Below, piece after piece: positions 40,918-49,562 of a stretch of DNA of 64,000 nt. Each line of letters starts with the position of its first letter. Within the stretch, counting starts at the first letter, position 1. This DNA comes from Onishia taeanensis (GTDB lineage Bacteria > Pseudomonadota > Gammaproteobacteria > Pseudomonadales > Halomonadaceae). A program made the position numbers and the translations under genes. Location: the NCBI RefSeq assembly GCF_013349955.1, contig NZ_JABVXC010000008.1:62001-126000 (forward strand), read 5' to 3'. Below the pieces are notes generated by a model. It did no database searches. It had not been told where the DNA came from and worked only from the letters and a program-made list of their open reading frames with translations.

Positions 40918-41573
40918 ACGACCTCCCCGGTCTCGGCAAAGAAGCGCCCCAATCCCGGCTCAGAGGTCTCATCAACATCCAACTGTGCGGCCATCGCCAC
41001 CTTGGCCGGATCCGGGTCGGCCGGAAGGATATGCCCACTGCAGCCCTCGGGCGCACCACGCAGCGTCAGGGCTTCCGCACTGGGCACCTCGTCCTTGGCC
41101 TCGTGCAGCACCTCAATGTAATAGCTGGGATCGAAGACCCGATAGCGCAGCGCAGCACCGGCCAGCTCTAACGGCTTGGCCAGCGGTAACAGGAAACTGA
41201 AGACCAACCGTCCCCCCTGGCGCCTAATGCTGTAGTCGTTGACCTCAGCGACCGGGACCGACTGGCTGTCGTAGGAAAGTTCGGTGAAATACTGCTGAGC
41301 GGCCAGGTTATCGCGAATCTCGAGCCCCAACTGGTCGAGGCGCTCCTCCATACTGTCCGCACTCTCCACGGCGGCCAATTCCTCCATCAAGACCAGACTG
41401 TAGAAGGGGTCCATGCGCCAGCGCTGCTCGAGTGACACGACCCGGCCCTGGTCGTCGAACTGCACCGTCATGCCAAGATCGATCCAGCCATGGGGGTGAG
41501 CATAGGCATTTGGCGCCGGCCCCAGCAGCAGCGCTATCAGTGGCAGCACGAAAAGGGATGGTCTGTTCACCGG
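40905..41573 (-). CDS. DUF1007-family periplasmic protein, partner of the NicO transporter
   Basis: This 222-residue exported protein begins with a signal peptide cleaved after NAYA, leaving HPHGW at the mature N-terminus, which could bind metal. WRMDPFYSLVLMEEL and DPSYYIEVLHE are typical of DUF1007. I chose the GTG at 41573, preceded by GGAGATCTACCG, over an in-frame start 54 bases upstream. Overlap with the transporter gene indicates they act together in metal homeostasis, probably as a periplasmic partner of efflux or uptake. Confidence 0.82.
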   Translation of the reverse strand, partial: PVNRPSLFVLPLIALLLGPAPNAYAHPHGWIDLGMTVQFDDQGRVVSLEQRWRMDPFYSLVLMEELAAVESADSMEERLDQLGLEIRDNLAAQQYFTELSYDSQSVPVAEVNDYSIRRQGGRLVFSFLLPLAKPLELAGAALRYRVFDPSYYIEVLHEAKDEVPSAEALTLRGAPEGCSGHILPADPDPAKVAMAAQLDVDETSEPGLGRFFAETGEVVCET

Positions 41574-41698
41574 TAGATCTCCGCGACGTAGTGGCGCAAG
41601 GATCAAGGATCGCGCTTCGCCAAGCAACTATCAGCTGGCCCAGCGAGCCCTCCTGGTAGGTAAGGCGTGCTGGCAATGCAGCGTTGGCATGCAATCGC

Positions 41699-42124
41699 TC
41701 AGCGCTCTGCCGGCTGCTGCGCCTGCAGCCTTCTCAGCAGATCGGCCAGCAAGGTCTCGAGGCTCTCGGGCGCCAGCGGCTGGCGGCCGCGATAGCCACT
41801 GATCGACAGCCGGGTCGCGCCGTCGCCATTGGCCAATGCATCCAGGCGCAGCCGGTAGCCCGGCCAGGTCGCCAGCATCGCATCCAGCCGGCCAAGATCC
41901 AGGTCCGCATGGCGAATCACGAAGCCTCGCTCGATCAGCACCGTCAGTCCCTCGGCCATCACCTGTCGAGGAGAAGCGTCCACCACCGCGTCGCGGGCCT
42001 CGGGTGGACCGGGATAGCTGGCACAACCGGCGATCCCCGCCATTACCATAATGGCAATCAGCAGCCAGCAGGACCTTACTCGATGCCTTGAGCCGCGATT
42101 TTTCGCCTTTTGGTCAAGGCTCAT
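41699..42124 (-). CDS. Small lipoprotein of unknown function
   Basis: This 141-residue protein has a basic N-terminus, a hydrophobic segment and a lipobox GIAGC with the lipidated cysteine at 34. The mature part (RGFVIRHADLDLGRLDAMLA) is short and mixed alpha/beta in character, without a motif I know. Its start overlaps the stop of the upstream lipoprotein gene by four bases (ATGA), so the two form a unit. Confidence 0.75.
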   Translation of the reverse strand: MSLDQKAKNRGSRHRVRSCWLLIAIMVMAGIAGCASYPGPPEARDAVVDASPRQVMAEGLTVLIERGFVIRHADLDLGRLDAMLATWPGYRLRLDALANGDGATRLSISGYRGRQPLAPESLETLLADLLRRLQAQQPAER

Positions 42125-42741
42125 AGCGCACGCTCCTCCTGTGTGAGGCCTGGCGACTGGAGGCCTAGCGGCTGAAGGTCCGACAGGCGGTCGATGGCCT
42201 CATGCAGGGTGCGGCAGAACTCCTCGCTGGCGACCACCCGGCCACTGCGCAAGCGCCCGTCGGCCTCGACGATCTGAAGATCTCGCGTGAGGCTAACCTG
42301 GGTGTCACGGGCGAGCACGGAGACACGCTCCACCTGGGTGGGGTCGTCGCCGAAACTGCGATTCAGACTGATCGCCATCCCCGTGCTGCGATGCCCACCC
42401 AGCCCGAAGAAGCCCGACAGCCCGAACAGCGGCTGGTAACCGGGCATTCCATAACCGGCCAGTATCCGGCTGCGCTGGGCGGTGACCAGCCCAAGCCGAA
42501 CCTCGGATTCGACGATCACGAAATCATCCGCCTCGAGGGCAGCAATCACTCGACGCAGATAGCGAAGCGACCCTGCTTCGGGAGCTGTCCACTGACAGGC
42601 CGCAGCGGCCGGGTCAGAGTGGTCGGGTAGTCGTGGCGGGCCGCTCGCGCAGCCGGCAAGCAACACTCCTGCTACCCCGAGCGTCCCTATCAGTCTTTTG
42701 AATATATCCGGCCACCGTTTGAATACATCTTGTCGTTCCAT
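42121..42741 (-). CDS. Lipoprotein of unknown function
   Basis: This 206-residue lipoprotein has the lipobox LLAGC with lipidated cysteine near residue 31 and a mature domain (LRYLRRVIAALEADDFVIVE, VSLTRDLQIVEADG) that shares the EADDFVI/ERGFVI-type pattern with its partner gene downstream, so they may be distant paralogues. The ATG at 42741 is preferred, giving MERQDVFKRWPDIFKRLIG with a small internal duplication; an ATG 99 bases upstream would add a poor N-terminus. Function unknown. Confidence 0.72.
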   Translation of the reverse strand: MERQDVFKRWPDIFKRLIGTLGVAGVLLAGCASGPPRLPDHSDPAAAACQWTAPEAGSLRYLRRVIAALEADDFVIVESEVRLGLVTAQRSRILAGYGMPGYQPLFGLSGFFGLGGHRSTGMAISLNRSFGDDPTQVERVSVLARDTQVSLTRDLQIVEADGRLRSGRVVASEEFCRTLHEAIDRLSDLQPLGLQSPGLTQEERAL

Positions 42742-42912
42742 GCTCCGCGCCTGCTCCGCCTTGTCCACTACATCGTCTTTCTCCTTACAGTGTATGTCGC
42801 CATGGAGATCACGGAGACAGCGCAAGCGGTTGGCCGTCAACGGCTGGAGGCTGGCCTTTTACGCAAGCGTCGAGGATGATCAGGAGACCGTTCCGCCACT
42901 GCGAGAGCCTCG

Positions 42913-44082
42913 ATGAAGATCCTGATCGCGCCCGACAGCTACAAGGATGCCCTGCCCGCCCGCGACGCCGCCGAGGCCATGGCCCAGGGCATTCTCAAGG
43001 CCCTGCCTGACGCCGAGACCCACTGTTGCCCGATGGGCGATGGCGGCGAAGGCACCCTGGATGCCCTGCTCGTCGCCACCGGCGCCGAGCGCCACCTGAC
43101 CTGGGTACAGGATGCCCTTGGCCGGCCGCGAGAAGCGGCCTGGGGCTACCAGGCCGAGCGCCGTACCGCCTTCATCGAACTGGCCGAAGCCAGCGGCCTC
43201 CAGCATCTGGAACCCCAGGAACGCACCGCCCTGCACAGCACCACCTTCGGGGTCGGCGAGCTGATTCTCGCGTCCCTCGATGCCGGCGCCGAGCGGCTGC
43301 TGCTGACCATCGGTGGCAGCGCCACCAACGACGCCGGTGCCGGCATGCTGGCCGCGCTCGGCGCGCGCCCGCTGGACGCGCAGGGCCAGCCCCTTCCTCC
43401 TGGCGGTGCCGCACTCGCCGAACTCGCCACTCTCGACCTAAGCAGCCTGGATCCTCGACTGGCCGGGCTCGTGGTCGAGACTGCGGTGGACGTCGACAAC
43501 CCGCTGCTCGGCCCGCGGGGAGCCAGCGCCGTATTCGGGCCACAGAAGGGCGCCAGCGACGCTGACGTACAAACGCTGGATGCGGCACTTGGCCACTTCG
43601 CCGACCTCACCGCCCACCAGCTCGGCGATGATCATCGCCAGTTGCCAGGCGCCGGCGCCGCCGGCGGCATGGGCTTCGCTGCCCGCGCCTTCCTCGGCGC
43701 CGAGCTGCGCCCGGGCATCACGCTGGTGATGGAGCAGGTGGGCTTCGACGCCCTGCTCGACAGCGCCGACCTGGTGATCACCGGTGAAGGCCAGCTCGAC
43801 GGCCAGAGCCTCGCCGGCAAGACACCGGTCGGCATCGCCCGTGCCGCCCGCGCCAAGGGCGTCCCGGTCGTCGCGCTGGTAGGGCGACTCGGCGACGGCT
43901 GGCAAGCCGCCCATGAAGAGGGCATCAGTGCCGCCTTCGCCCTGGCCGACGGCCCGATGTCCCTCGATGAAGCCCTCGAGCGCACGCCGGCGCTACTCGC
44001 CGACCGCGCCGGCAGCCTGGTGCGCCTGCTCGCGGCCTGGCCAACGCCTCCGGCCAACGGCTCTCTGGGCGGCAATAAATAA
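42913..44082 (+). CDS. Glycerate 2-kinase (GarK/GlxK family)
   Basis: This 389-residue kinase phosphorylates D-glycerate to 2-phosphoglycerate. The family start MKILIAPDSYKDALPA, the active region PMGDGGEGTLDAL, and LTIGGSATNDAGAGMLAALG are all present, as is DLVITGEGQLDGQSLAGKTP near the end. The gene stands alone here without glyoxylate carboligase or tartronate reductase neighbours. Confidence 0.94.
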   Translation: MKILIAPDSYKDALPARDAAEAMAQGILKALPDAETHCCPMGDGGEGTLDALLVATGAERHLTWVQDALGRPREAAWGYQAERRTAFIELAEASGLQHLEPQERTALHSTTFGVGELILASLDAGAERLLLTIGGSATNDAGAGMLAALGARPLDAQGQPLPPGGAALAELATLDLSSLDPRLAGLVVETAVDVDNPLLGPRGASAVFGPQKGASDADVQTLDAALGHFADLTAHQLGDDHRQLPGAGAAGGMGFAARAFLGAELRPGITLVMEQVGFDALLDSADLVITGEGQLDGQSLAGKTPVGIARAARAKGVPVVALVGRLGDGWQAAHEEGISAAFALADGPMSLDEALERTPALLADRAGSLVRLLAAWPTPPANGSLGGNK

Positions 44083-44283
44083 GAAGGTACTTCAGACAGT
44101 GCTGTGACAGATGCAAGAAAGGACGCACCGACGACTACATCAGCAAGACCTTGAAAAAGATCGCCGTCGCCGGCATGTCATAGGACAGCACTATGGTGAT
44201 GATGGCGAGATTTCGTTATCACGATACAGCGCAACATCATACGATGAAGCCAGACAAACTCATTTGAGATCAAGGAGGTATCC

Positions 44284-44757
44284 ATGACCGATACCAATGT
44301 CATCGGGCTACACGAGAGCAGCGCCAACCAGCTTGCCGAGCGCCTCAACGCCCTGCTGGCCAACTATCAGATCTTCTACATGAATGTGCGTGGCTACCAT
44401 TGGAACGTGAAGGGTAACCAATTCTTCGAGCTGCACACCAAGTTCGAGGAGTACTACACCGACCTGCTGCTCAAGGTCGATGAAGTTGCCGAGCGTATCC
44501 TGACCCTGGGCTACACGCCGGTACACGCCTACAGCGATTACGTTAAGATGTCAGACATCGCCGAAGACAAGGACATCCACGATGGCCCGTCTTGCGTGCG
44601 TGGCATCCTGCAAGGCTATCAGTCGCTGATCGGCCTACAGCGCGAGATCCTCTCCCTGGCCTCTGACGCCGATGATGAAGGCACCGCCGCTCAGGTGGGT
44701 GATTACATCCGCGAGCAGGAAAAGACCGTCTGGATGCTCAACGCCTACCTTGGCTGA
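44284..44757 (+). CDS. dps: Dps-family DNA-binding ferritin-like protein
   Basis: This 157-residue protein forms dodecameric cages that oxidise and store iron and protect DNA. Inter-subunit ferroxidase ligands are visible in NVRGYHWNVKGNQFFELH and FEEYYTDLLLKVDEVAERI. The lysine-rich N-terminal tail of Escherichia coli Dps is absent, so direct DNA binding is less certain. The ATG follows AAGGAGGTATCC, a near-perfect ribosome-binding site implying strong expression. A terminator follows. Confidence 0.94.
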   Translation: MTDTNVIGLHESSANQLAERLNALLANYQIFYMNVRGYHWNVKGNQFFELHTKFEEYYTDLLLKVDEVAERILTLGYTPVHAYSDYVKMSDIAEDKDIHDGPSCVRGILQGYQSLIGLQREILSLASDADDEGTAAQVGDYIREQEKTVWMLNAYLG

Positions 44758-44794
44758 TCCCTGCCACCAGATAGTCGGATTGCACGATAAAATG

Positions 44795-44824
44795 AACGCC
44801 GTCCTTTATTGGGCGGCGTTTTTT
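44795..44824 (+). terminator. Terminator of dps
   Basis: AACGCCGTCC (44795-44804) pairs with GGGCGGCGTT (44811-44820) with one mismatch around TTTATT, and is followed by a run of six Ts ending at 44824. Confidence 0.92.
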
Positions 44825-44988
44825 ATGTGCCGCTTTTTGTGGCTACGAATTTGTGGATACCAAGAAGCGCCGACCCCGTTGGTCGGTCACTGAGCAGCTG
44901 ACAGCCCTTCCCACTCACGTCGCCACCGCCAGATCACCTCAATCCTGGGCGTCGGAGAGCTCCGCGTCTCTTATGGATGGCACGAATA

Positions 44989-47403
44989 TCAGGGCGGCGC
45001 GAACAGCAGGCGCCAACGCCTCAGCGTCTCGCGCAGGCGGGCTTCGACCTGGCGCCGACCGGGCAGACCGAGGCGTCGAGCCAGCCAGGCAGCATCTCGC
45101 CCCTGAAAGAGCACGGCGACCAGCATCCAGGCATCCTCATCAGACGCCTCGGCAACGCCTTTCTCATCGAGCACGCCTGCCGGTCGGCGCGCGACCGCAT
45201 CGCCGCCTTGATATCGCAGCGCCAGCCCGCGACGCACCAAGGCCTGAAGGGCCGGGCGAGCCAGCGCCGGCGCTCTGTGACCCTGCGCCACGTCGTCGAT
45301 GTCTCTGAGCATGGCGCCATCCAGCTCGTCCACCGGCCCTTCACCCAGCAAGCCTGCCGCCAGGGTCGGGTCGAAATCCTTGAGCTCGAAGGCCAACAGG
45401 CTCGGCAGCAGCGCCTGGAAACCCGTGGCGAGACCCGCGAGCAGCTTATCGCCATGGGCGCTGGTCGCACGTGCGACCATCAGCGCGTGCTCGCCGCTGG
45501 ACGCCTCACGCGTCAGGCCCAGGCGCAACGCACGAAAACCACTTTGCTGCCAGAAGGCCATCAGCCCCGGCTCGGCACCAAAGCTGGCACCGAACAGATC
45601 GATGCCCTCCTCGTGTGCCTTGGCAAGCTCTGCCGCCAGCAATGCTCGGCCATGACCGAGACGCCGCGCGCCTGGGGCGACGGCGATGCGCATCACGCGA
45701 CGGACCCGCGAGGTCAGCGCCTCGCGGCTGCCGGCGTGGGCCGCCAGAGATTGCGCCAGCAGATGACCGCGAGGTCGCCGCTCGCCGCGGGCCACTTGCT
45801 CAGCCAAATCAGGGGCAAAGCCGCCTTCATCCACGGTCAGTGCCACGGCCCTTGGGTGTAGCTCACCCAGGCACACCACCCGGCCGCCGGGACCGTCAAG
45901 CAGCCGGCGCAGATCGCTTGGCTGGGTGCGGTAATGGGCCTGGACCAGCAGGCCGAACAGCGCTCTGAGCCGCGACTCGTCGGCCGCCAGGGCGTCCCGG
46001 GAGCACTCGATGATCGAGGCTTCAGCTGTTGCTCTCAAGCTGGCGTCAGGCTCGGCCTGTTGATCCGCCTCGGCTTTTGGCTCTACCTCGTCAGGCTCGG
46101 CTCTTGGGTCTGCCTTGTCAGGCTCGGCTCTTGGTTCTGCCTCGTCAGGCTCGGCGTCGAGCATCAGCAGCCTGCCGGTGATCCGCTCCAGGGGATCATC
46201 CGCGGACCAGCGGACCGGAGTGGCCAGATGCAGGCCCTGCCAGCCGGGAGTCTGACGATCCAGATGCTCACGAAAACGCAGCGCGAAACCACGCCCCGAG
46301 CCCTCGTAGCCGTGAACGGTGGTGGCGAAGGCGATACGTGGGAAGGCGACCAGCATTCGCGACAGCAGCGGCGCGGGAATCGCTGCCGCCTCGTCGACCA
46401 GCAGCAAGGCTCCGGCCCCGCCCTGCTCGCCGGTCAGGGTCGATTCCACCAGGGCATCCGGGGCAATGAAGCGCACACAGGGCGAATCCCCGGCCTCACG
46501 TGCCGCTTCAAGGGCGAAGACGTTGGCCTGCCGCTGCCCACTAGGGCAAAGCACCGCCAAGCGCTCGAATAGCGCCTCCACCGCCGCCGGGCGCGGTGCG
46601 GTGACCAGCACCTGCGTTTCACCACCGGCGAGCAGCCGGGCACAGGCAATGCCCAGCGCCGCGCTCTTGCCCCGGCCCCGGTCAGCGGTGAGCACCAGTG
46701 GACGCCGGCGCTTCAACCGCACGAGACGCTCAACCGCTCTCGCCTGGTCCGCAGTGGCGCAGTCGGCATCCTCGGGTAGCACCTGCCTGACGTCATCGTT
46801 CGACACGTCCGACGCCTTCCGTGCGGCTATCGCTTGAGCCAGCGGCTCAGCCAATTGCAGATTGCCATCACACGGCCAGATCGCGACCTCCGGTGAAGCC
46901 AAAAGCAGCCGAGCGAGACGCGCCAAATAGCGCGAGCTCAGATTCTCGGCGCGATAGGGGTGCTCGGCGAGGCGGGTGTAGTCACCATCCGGCCGGGTGC
47001 CCCAGTCAGGCGGCGTCAGCAGCACCAATACGCCGCCCGCCCGCAGGGTGCCGGATACCGCGCCGAAGGCCTCGGGATCGAAGCCGGTCTGGGCGGAGAC
47101 GGCATCGACCACCGCCAGGTCGTGTTCGCCGCCCAGCCGAGTGCGCGCCTTGGCAGCAGGCAGTGGGTCGATGCCTGCCGCCTCGAGGCTCGCCTGGGGC
47201 GTGCCCAGCCACAAGGGCTTGGCCCAACCGGCGGCCTGCCAAAGCGAGAGGGCACGGGAGATGGCGAGGGCCTGGGGGGCGGCTATCCACAGCAGGCCCC
47301 GGTGGCGCCGGGCCGCAAGGTGGCCAAGCAGCGCCGAAAACGTCTCACGGCTTGGCGGATCGATAGGCGTCATGGAATCAGAGATGTCGAGCGGGATGGT
47401 CAT
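44989..47403 (-). CDS. tmcA: tRNA(Met) cytidine acetyltransferase
   Basis: This 804-residue enzyme acetylates the wobble cytidine of elongator tRNA(Met) using acetyl-CoA and ATP. An N-terminal domain is followed by an RNA-helicase-like module with Walker A (DRGRGKSA, 241-248) and Walker B (VDEAAAIP, 336-343), then a GNAT acetyltransferase (MRIAVAPGARRLGHGRALL) and a C-terminal tRNA-binding region. An acidic linker at about 416-452 made of nine-residue repeats (EPDEAEPRA type) is inserted between helicase and GNAT domains. The ATG at 47403 has no strong Shine-Dalgarno site; starts at 47415 or 47373 are possible. Confidence 0.93.
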   Translation of the reverse strand: MTIPLDISDSMTPIDPPSRETFSALLGHLAARRHRGLLWIAAPQALAISRALSLWQAAGWAKPLWLGTPQASLEAAGIDPLPAAKARTRLGGEHDLAVVDAVSAQTGFDPEAFGAVSGTLRAGGVLVLLTPPDWGTRPDGDYTRLAEHPYRAENLSSRYLARLARLLLASPEVAIWPCDGNLQLAEPLAQAIAARKASDVSNDDVRQVLPEDADCATADQARAVERLVRLKRRRPLVLTADRGRGKSAALGIACARLLAGGETQVLVTAPRPAAVEALFERLAVLCPSGQRQANVFALEAAREAGDSPCVRFIAPDALVESTLTGEQGGAGALLLVDEAAAIPAPLLSRMLVAFPRIAFATTVHGYEGSGRGFALRFREHLDRQTPGWQGLHLATPVRWSADDPLERITGRLLMLDAEPDEAEPRAEPDKADPRAEPDEVEPKAEADQQAEPDASLRATAEASIIECSRDALAADESRLRALFGLLVQAHYRTQPSDLRRLLDGPGGRVVCLGELHPRAVALTVDEGGFAPDLAEQVARGERRPRGHLLAQSLAAHAGSREALTSRVRRVMRIAVAPGARRLGHGRALLAAELAKAHEEGIDLFGASFGAEPGLMAFWQQSGFRALRLGLTREASSGEHALMVARATSAHGDKLLAGLATGFQALLPSLLAFELKDFDPTLAAGLLGEGPVDELDGAMLRDIDDVAQGHRAPALARPALQALVRRGLALRYQGGDAVARRPAGVLDEKGVAEASDEDAWMLVAVLFQGRDAAWLARRLGLPGRRQVEARLRETLRRWRLLFAPP
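46087..46155. repeat. 27-bp in-frame tandem repeat within tmcA
   Basis: Two full 27-bp copies (46087-46113 and 46114-46140) and a 15-bp partial copy encode the nine-residue units EPDEAEPRA, EPDKADPRA and EPDEVEPKA together with flanking degenerate copies. Copy-number change would keep the frame. Confidence 0.85.
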
Positions 47404-47569
47404 GGCGCACAGCATGCGACAAGCGTCATCGCGGGGCCAGCCCTGGATGCGCTCGACGTAACCTACCTTCACGCCACGGAACTCGCCGGCACCCTGGAGG
47501 CAGCCGTTAGTTTTCAAGATGCGATTGGCAAGGCATTGGTTAAAGCCGCAACACTGGCAGTAGCGGCGC

Positions 47570-48148
47570 TCAGGTATCCGACAGGCGCAGAACCTGGCCG
47601 GTAATGGCCCGCCCTGCGCCCCCCGCCAGGAAGCGAGTACAGTCGGCCACCGAGGCACTCGAGGCGCCTCTCGGGCAAAGCAGGTTGACGCGGATCGCCG
47701 GGCCGCCGCCATCGGCGAGACGCCGCACCAGTGCCCCTAGGGCCTCACGCACCATGCTGGCCGCCTGGCTGTCGCCGTCCGGGGCCACGGCGACCAGCCG
47801 CCCGCCCCCACGGCTCTGCATCCAGGCCCTGGCGACCTGCAAAAGCCCCGAGGGCCCGACCACCTGCTCGTCGAGCTTGCGGGCCAGGGGCTCACCGGGG
47901 GGCAGCATGCGCGGGGCACAGACCAGCACATCGAGTCTCCCCAGCCGCCCCAACAGCTCATCGAGGGCCCCCTCCCCGGCCACCAGACCGAAGCGGTCGG
48001 CCTGCTCGCCACCCAGGCCGTCCAGTACCGACTCGAGGCTTGCCGCATCAGGCGTTAGCAGTGCCACGGTGGCGCCTTCTTCGAGGAAGACCCGCGCCAG
48101 GGCCTCAAGCATCTCATCGGCGCCGGCGATCAGTACCCGCTTGCGCAT
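47570..48148 (-). CDS. SDR-like NAD(P)-binding protein without visible catalytic motif
   Basis: This 192-residue protein looks like a short-chain dehydrogenase: RVLIAGADEMLEALARVFLE stands in the place of the dinucleotide-binding turn, LDVLVCAP corresponds to the NNAG region, and IRVNLLCPRG and ITGQVLRLSD match later SDR blocks. The YxxxK active-site motif is not recognisable and the glycine motif is degenerate, so it may be a non-catalytic member. The ATG follows GAGGAACAAGGC. It lies 61 bp after the TRAP permease gene and could be co-transcribed with it. Confidence 0.65.
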   Translation of the reverse strand: MRKRVLIAGADEMLEALARVFLEEGATVALLTPDAASLESVLDGLGGEQADRFGLVAGEGALDELLGRLGRLDVLVCAPRMLPPGEPLARKLDEQVVGPSGLLQVARAWMQSRGGGRLVAVAPDGDSQAASMVREALGALVRRLADGGGPAIRVNLLCPRGASSASVADCTRFLAGGAGRAITGQVLRLSDT

Positions 48149-48209
48149 GCCTTGTTCCTCACAACCGCCTTCGGGTCGTGCCCATACCCGCCCACACTCA
48201 TCTGTGAGC

Positions 48210-49562
48210 TCAGGGCATCAGCCCCGGCAACCACAACACCAGCGCCGGGAAGACCATGCACAGCACCAGCCCGGTCACCTGCAGCAGCACGAAGGGAATG
48301 ATCGAGCGATAGATGGTCAGGATGCTCACCTGGCCCTCGGTGATGCCCTTGAGATAGAAGAGCGCGTAGCCGAAGGGTGGCGTCAGGAAACTGGTCTGCA
48401 AATTGATCGCCACCAGAATCGCGAACCACACCAAAAGCCCCTGACCGGAGAGCCCATAACCGAAGTCCAGCACCTCGACTACCGGGGCGACCAGCGGCAG
48501 CACCACGAAGCTGATCTCGATCCACTCGAGGAAGAAGCCGAGCACGAAGATAAGCCCCATGATCAGCAGCATCAGGCCGTAGGGCCCCAGGCCAGTGCCG
48601 GTGATCAGCTCTTCGATCATGTAGTCACCGCCCAGGCGCTTGAAGACCACCGAGAAACAGGTGGCACCAATGACCACGAACAGGATCATCGCCGAGGTAC
48701 GCGAGGTCTCGCGCACCGCCTCACGCAGGGTGGCGAAGTCCAGGCTGCGCATGGCCAGCGCCAGCAACAGGCTGCCCAGTGCCCCGATGGCCGCGGCCTC
48801 GGTGGGAGTGGCGATGCCGGCCATGATCGAGCCCAGCACCACAAAGATCAGCACGAAGGGGCCCAGCAGGTCGCGCAGCAGCGCCAGCGGCAGCGGCGTC
48901 GGGTCGACGTCGGCCATATCGGCAAGCGGTGCCCAATCCGGGCGAATCCGCGCGGTGATCAGCAGATAGGCGATGTAGAGTCCACCGAGCAGCAGCCCTG
49001 GCAGCAGAGCGGCCTTGAACAGCGCACCCACCGAGATCTGCAGGATCGAACCCATCAGCACCAGCATGATCGAGGGTGGGATCAGGATGCCCAGGGTACC
49101 CGAGGCGGCGATGACCCCGCAGGCCATCTCGGCCCGATAGCCCTGCTTCATCATTACCGGCAGCGCCAGCAGCCCCAGCATCACCACCGAGGCACCGATG
49201 ATGCCGGTACTGGCGGCCATGATCACGCCAAGGATCGCCACCGACACGGCGAGTCCGCCGTGGGTGCGCCCGAAGAGTCGCTGCAGGGTCAGCAGCAGGC
49301 GCTTGGCCACTCCGGATCGCTCGAGCATCAGGCCCATGAACACGAACAGCGGAATAGCGATCATCAGCCAGTTTTCGATCACCCCGCCGAAGATCCGTGA
49401 GCCGACGGTGCCCAGGAATGGCACGGGAATGTCACCGATGAAGGCAAAAACGATGCCCAGGCCGCCGAGCAGGAAGGCCACCGGATAGCCGCTAAAGATA
49501 CCCGCCAGCAGGGTCACGACCATCAGCAGAGCGAGGGCATATTCACTCAGGAATTCAGCCAT
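48210..49562 (-). CDS. dctM: TRAP transporter large permease (DctM)
   Basis: This 450-residue, roughly twelve-helix protein is the sodium-coupled transport subunit of a tripartite ATP-independent periplasmic importer. Typical blocks include GIFSGYPVAFLLGGLGIVFA, GLLALPVMMKQGYR, GTLGILIPPSIMLVLMGS and LQTSFLTPPFGYALFYLKG. It overlaps the DctQ gene by 8 bp. The SDR-like gene follows. Confidence 0.95.
   Translation of the reverse strand: MAEFLSEYALALLMVVTLLAGIFSGYPVAFLLGGLGIVFAFIGDIPVPFLGTVGSRIFGGVIENWLMIAIPLFVFMGLMLERSGVAKRLLLTLQRLFGRTHGGLAVSVAILGVIMAASTGIIGASVVMLGLLALPVMMKQGYRAEMACGVIAASGTLGILIPPSIMLVLMGSILQISVGALFKAALLPGLLLGGLYIAYLLITARIRPDWAPLADMADVDPTPLPLALLRDLLGPFVLIFVVLGSIMAGIATPTEAAAIGALGSLLLALAMRSLDFATLREAVRETSRTSAMILFVVIGATCFSVVFKRLGGDYMIEELITGTGLGPYGLMLLIMGLIFVLGFFLEWIEISFVVLPLVAPVVEVLDFGYGLSGQGLLVWFAILVAINLQTSFLTPPFGYALFYLKGITEGQVSILTIYRSIIPFVLLQVTGLVLCMVFPALVLWLPGLMP

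Noticed and set aside
44083..44283. Minus-strand stretch reading like a hydrophobic helix (26 codons)
   Set aside because: Too short, bounded by stops and without start signal; chance is a sufficient explanation.
47604..49400. Plus-strand frame of about 600 codons opposite the SDR and dctM genes
   Set aside because: The product is rich in Gln, His and Arg, a typical shadow of membrane-protein codons; the minus-strand genes are certain.
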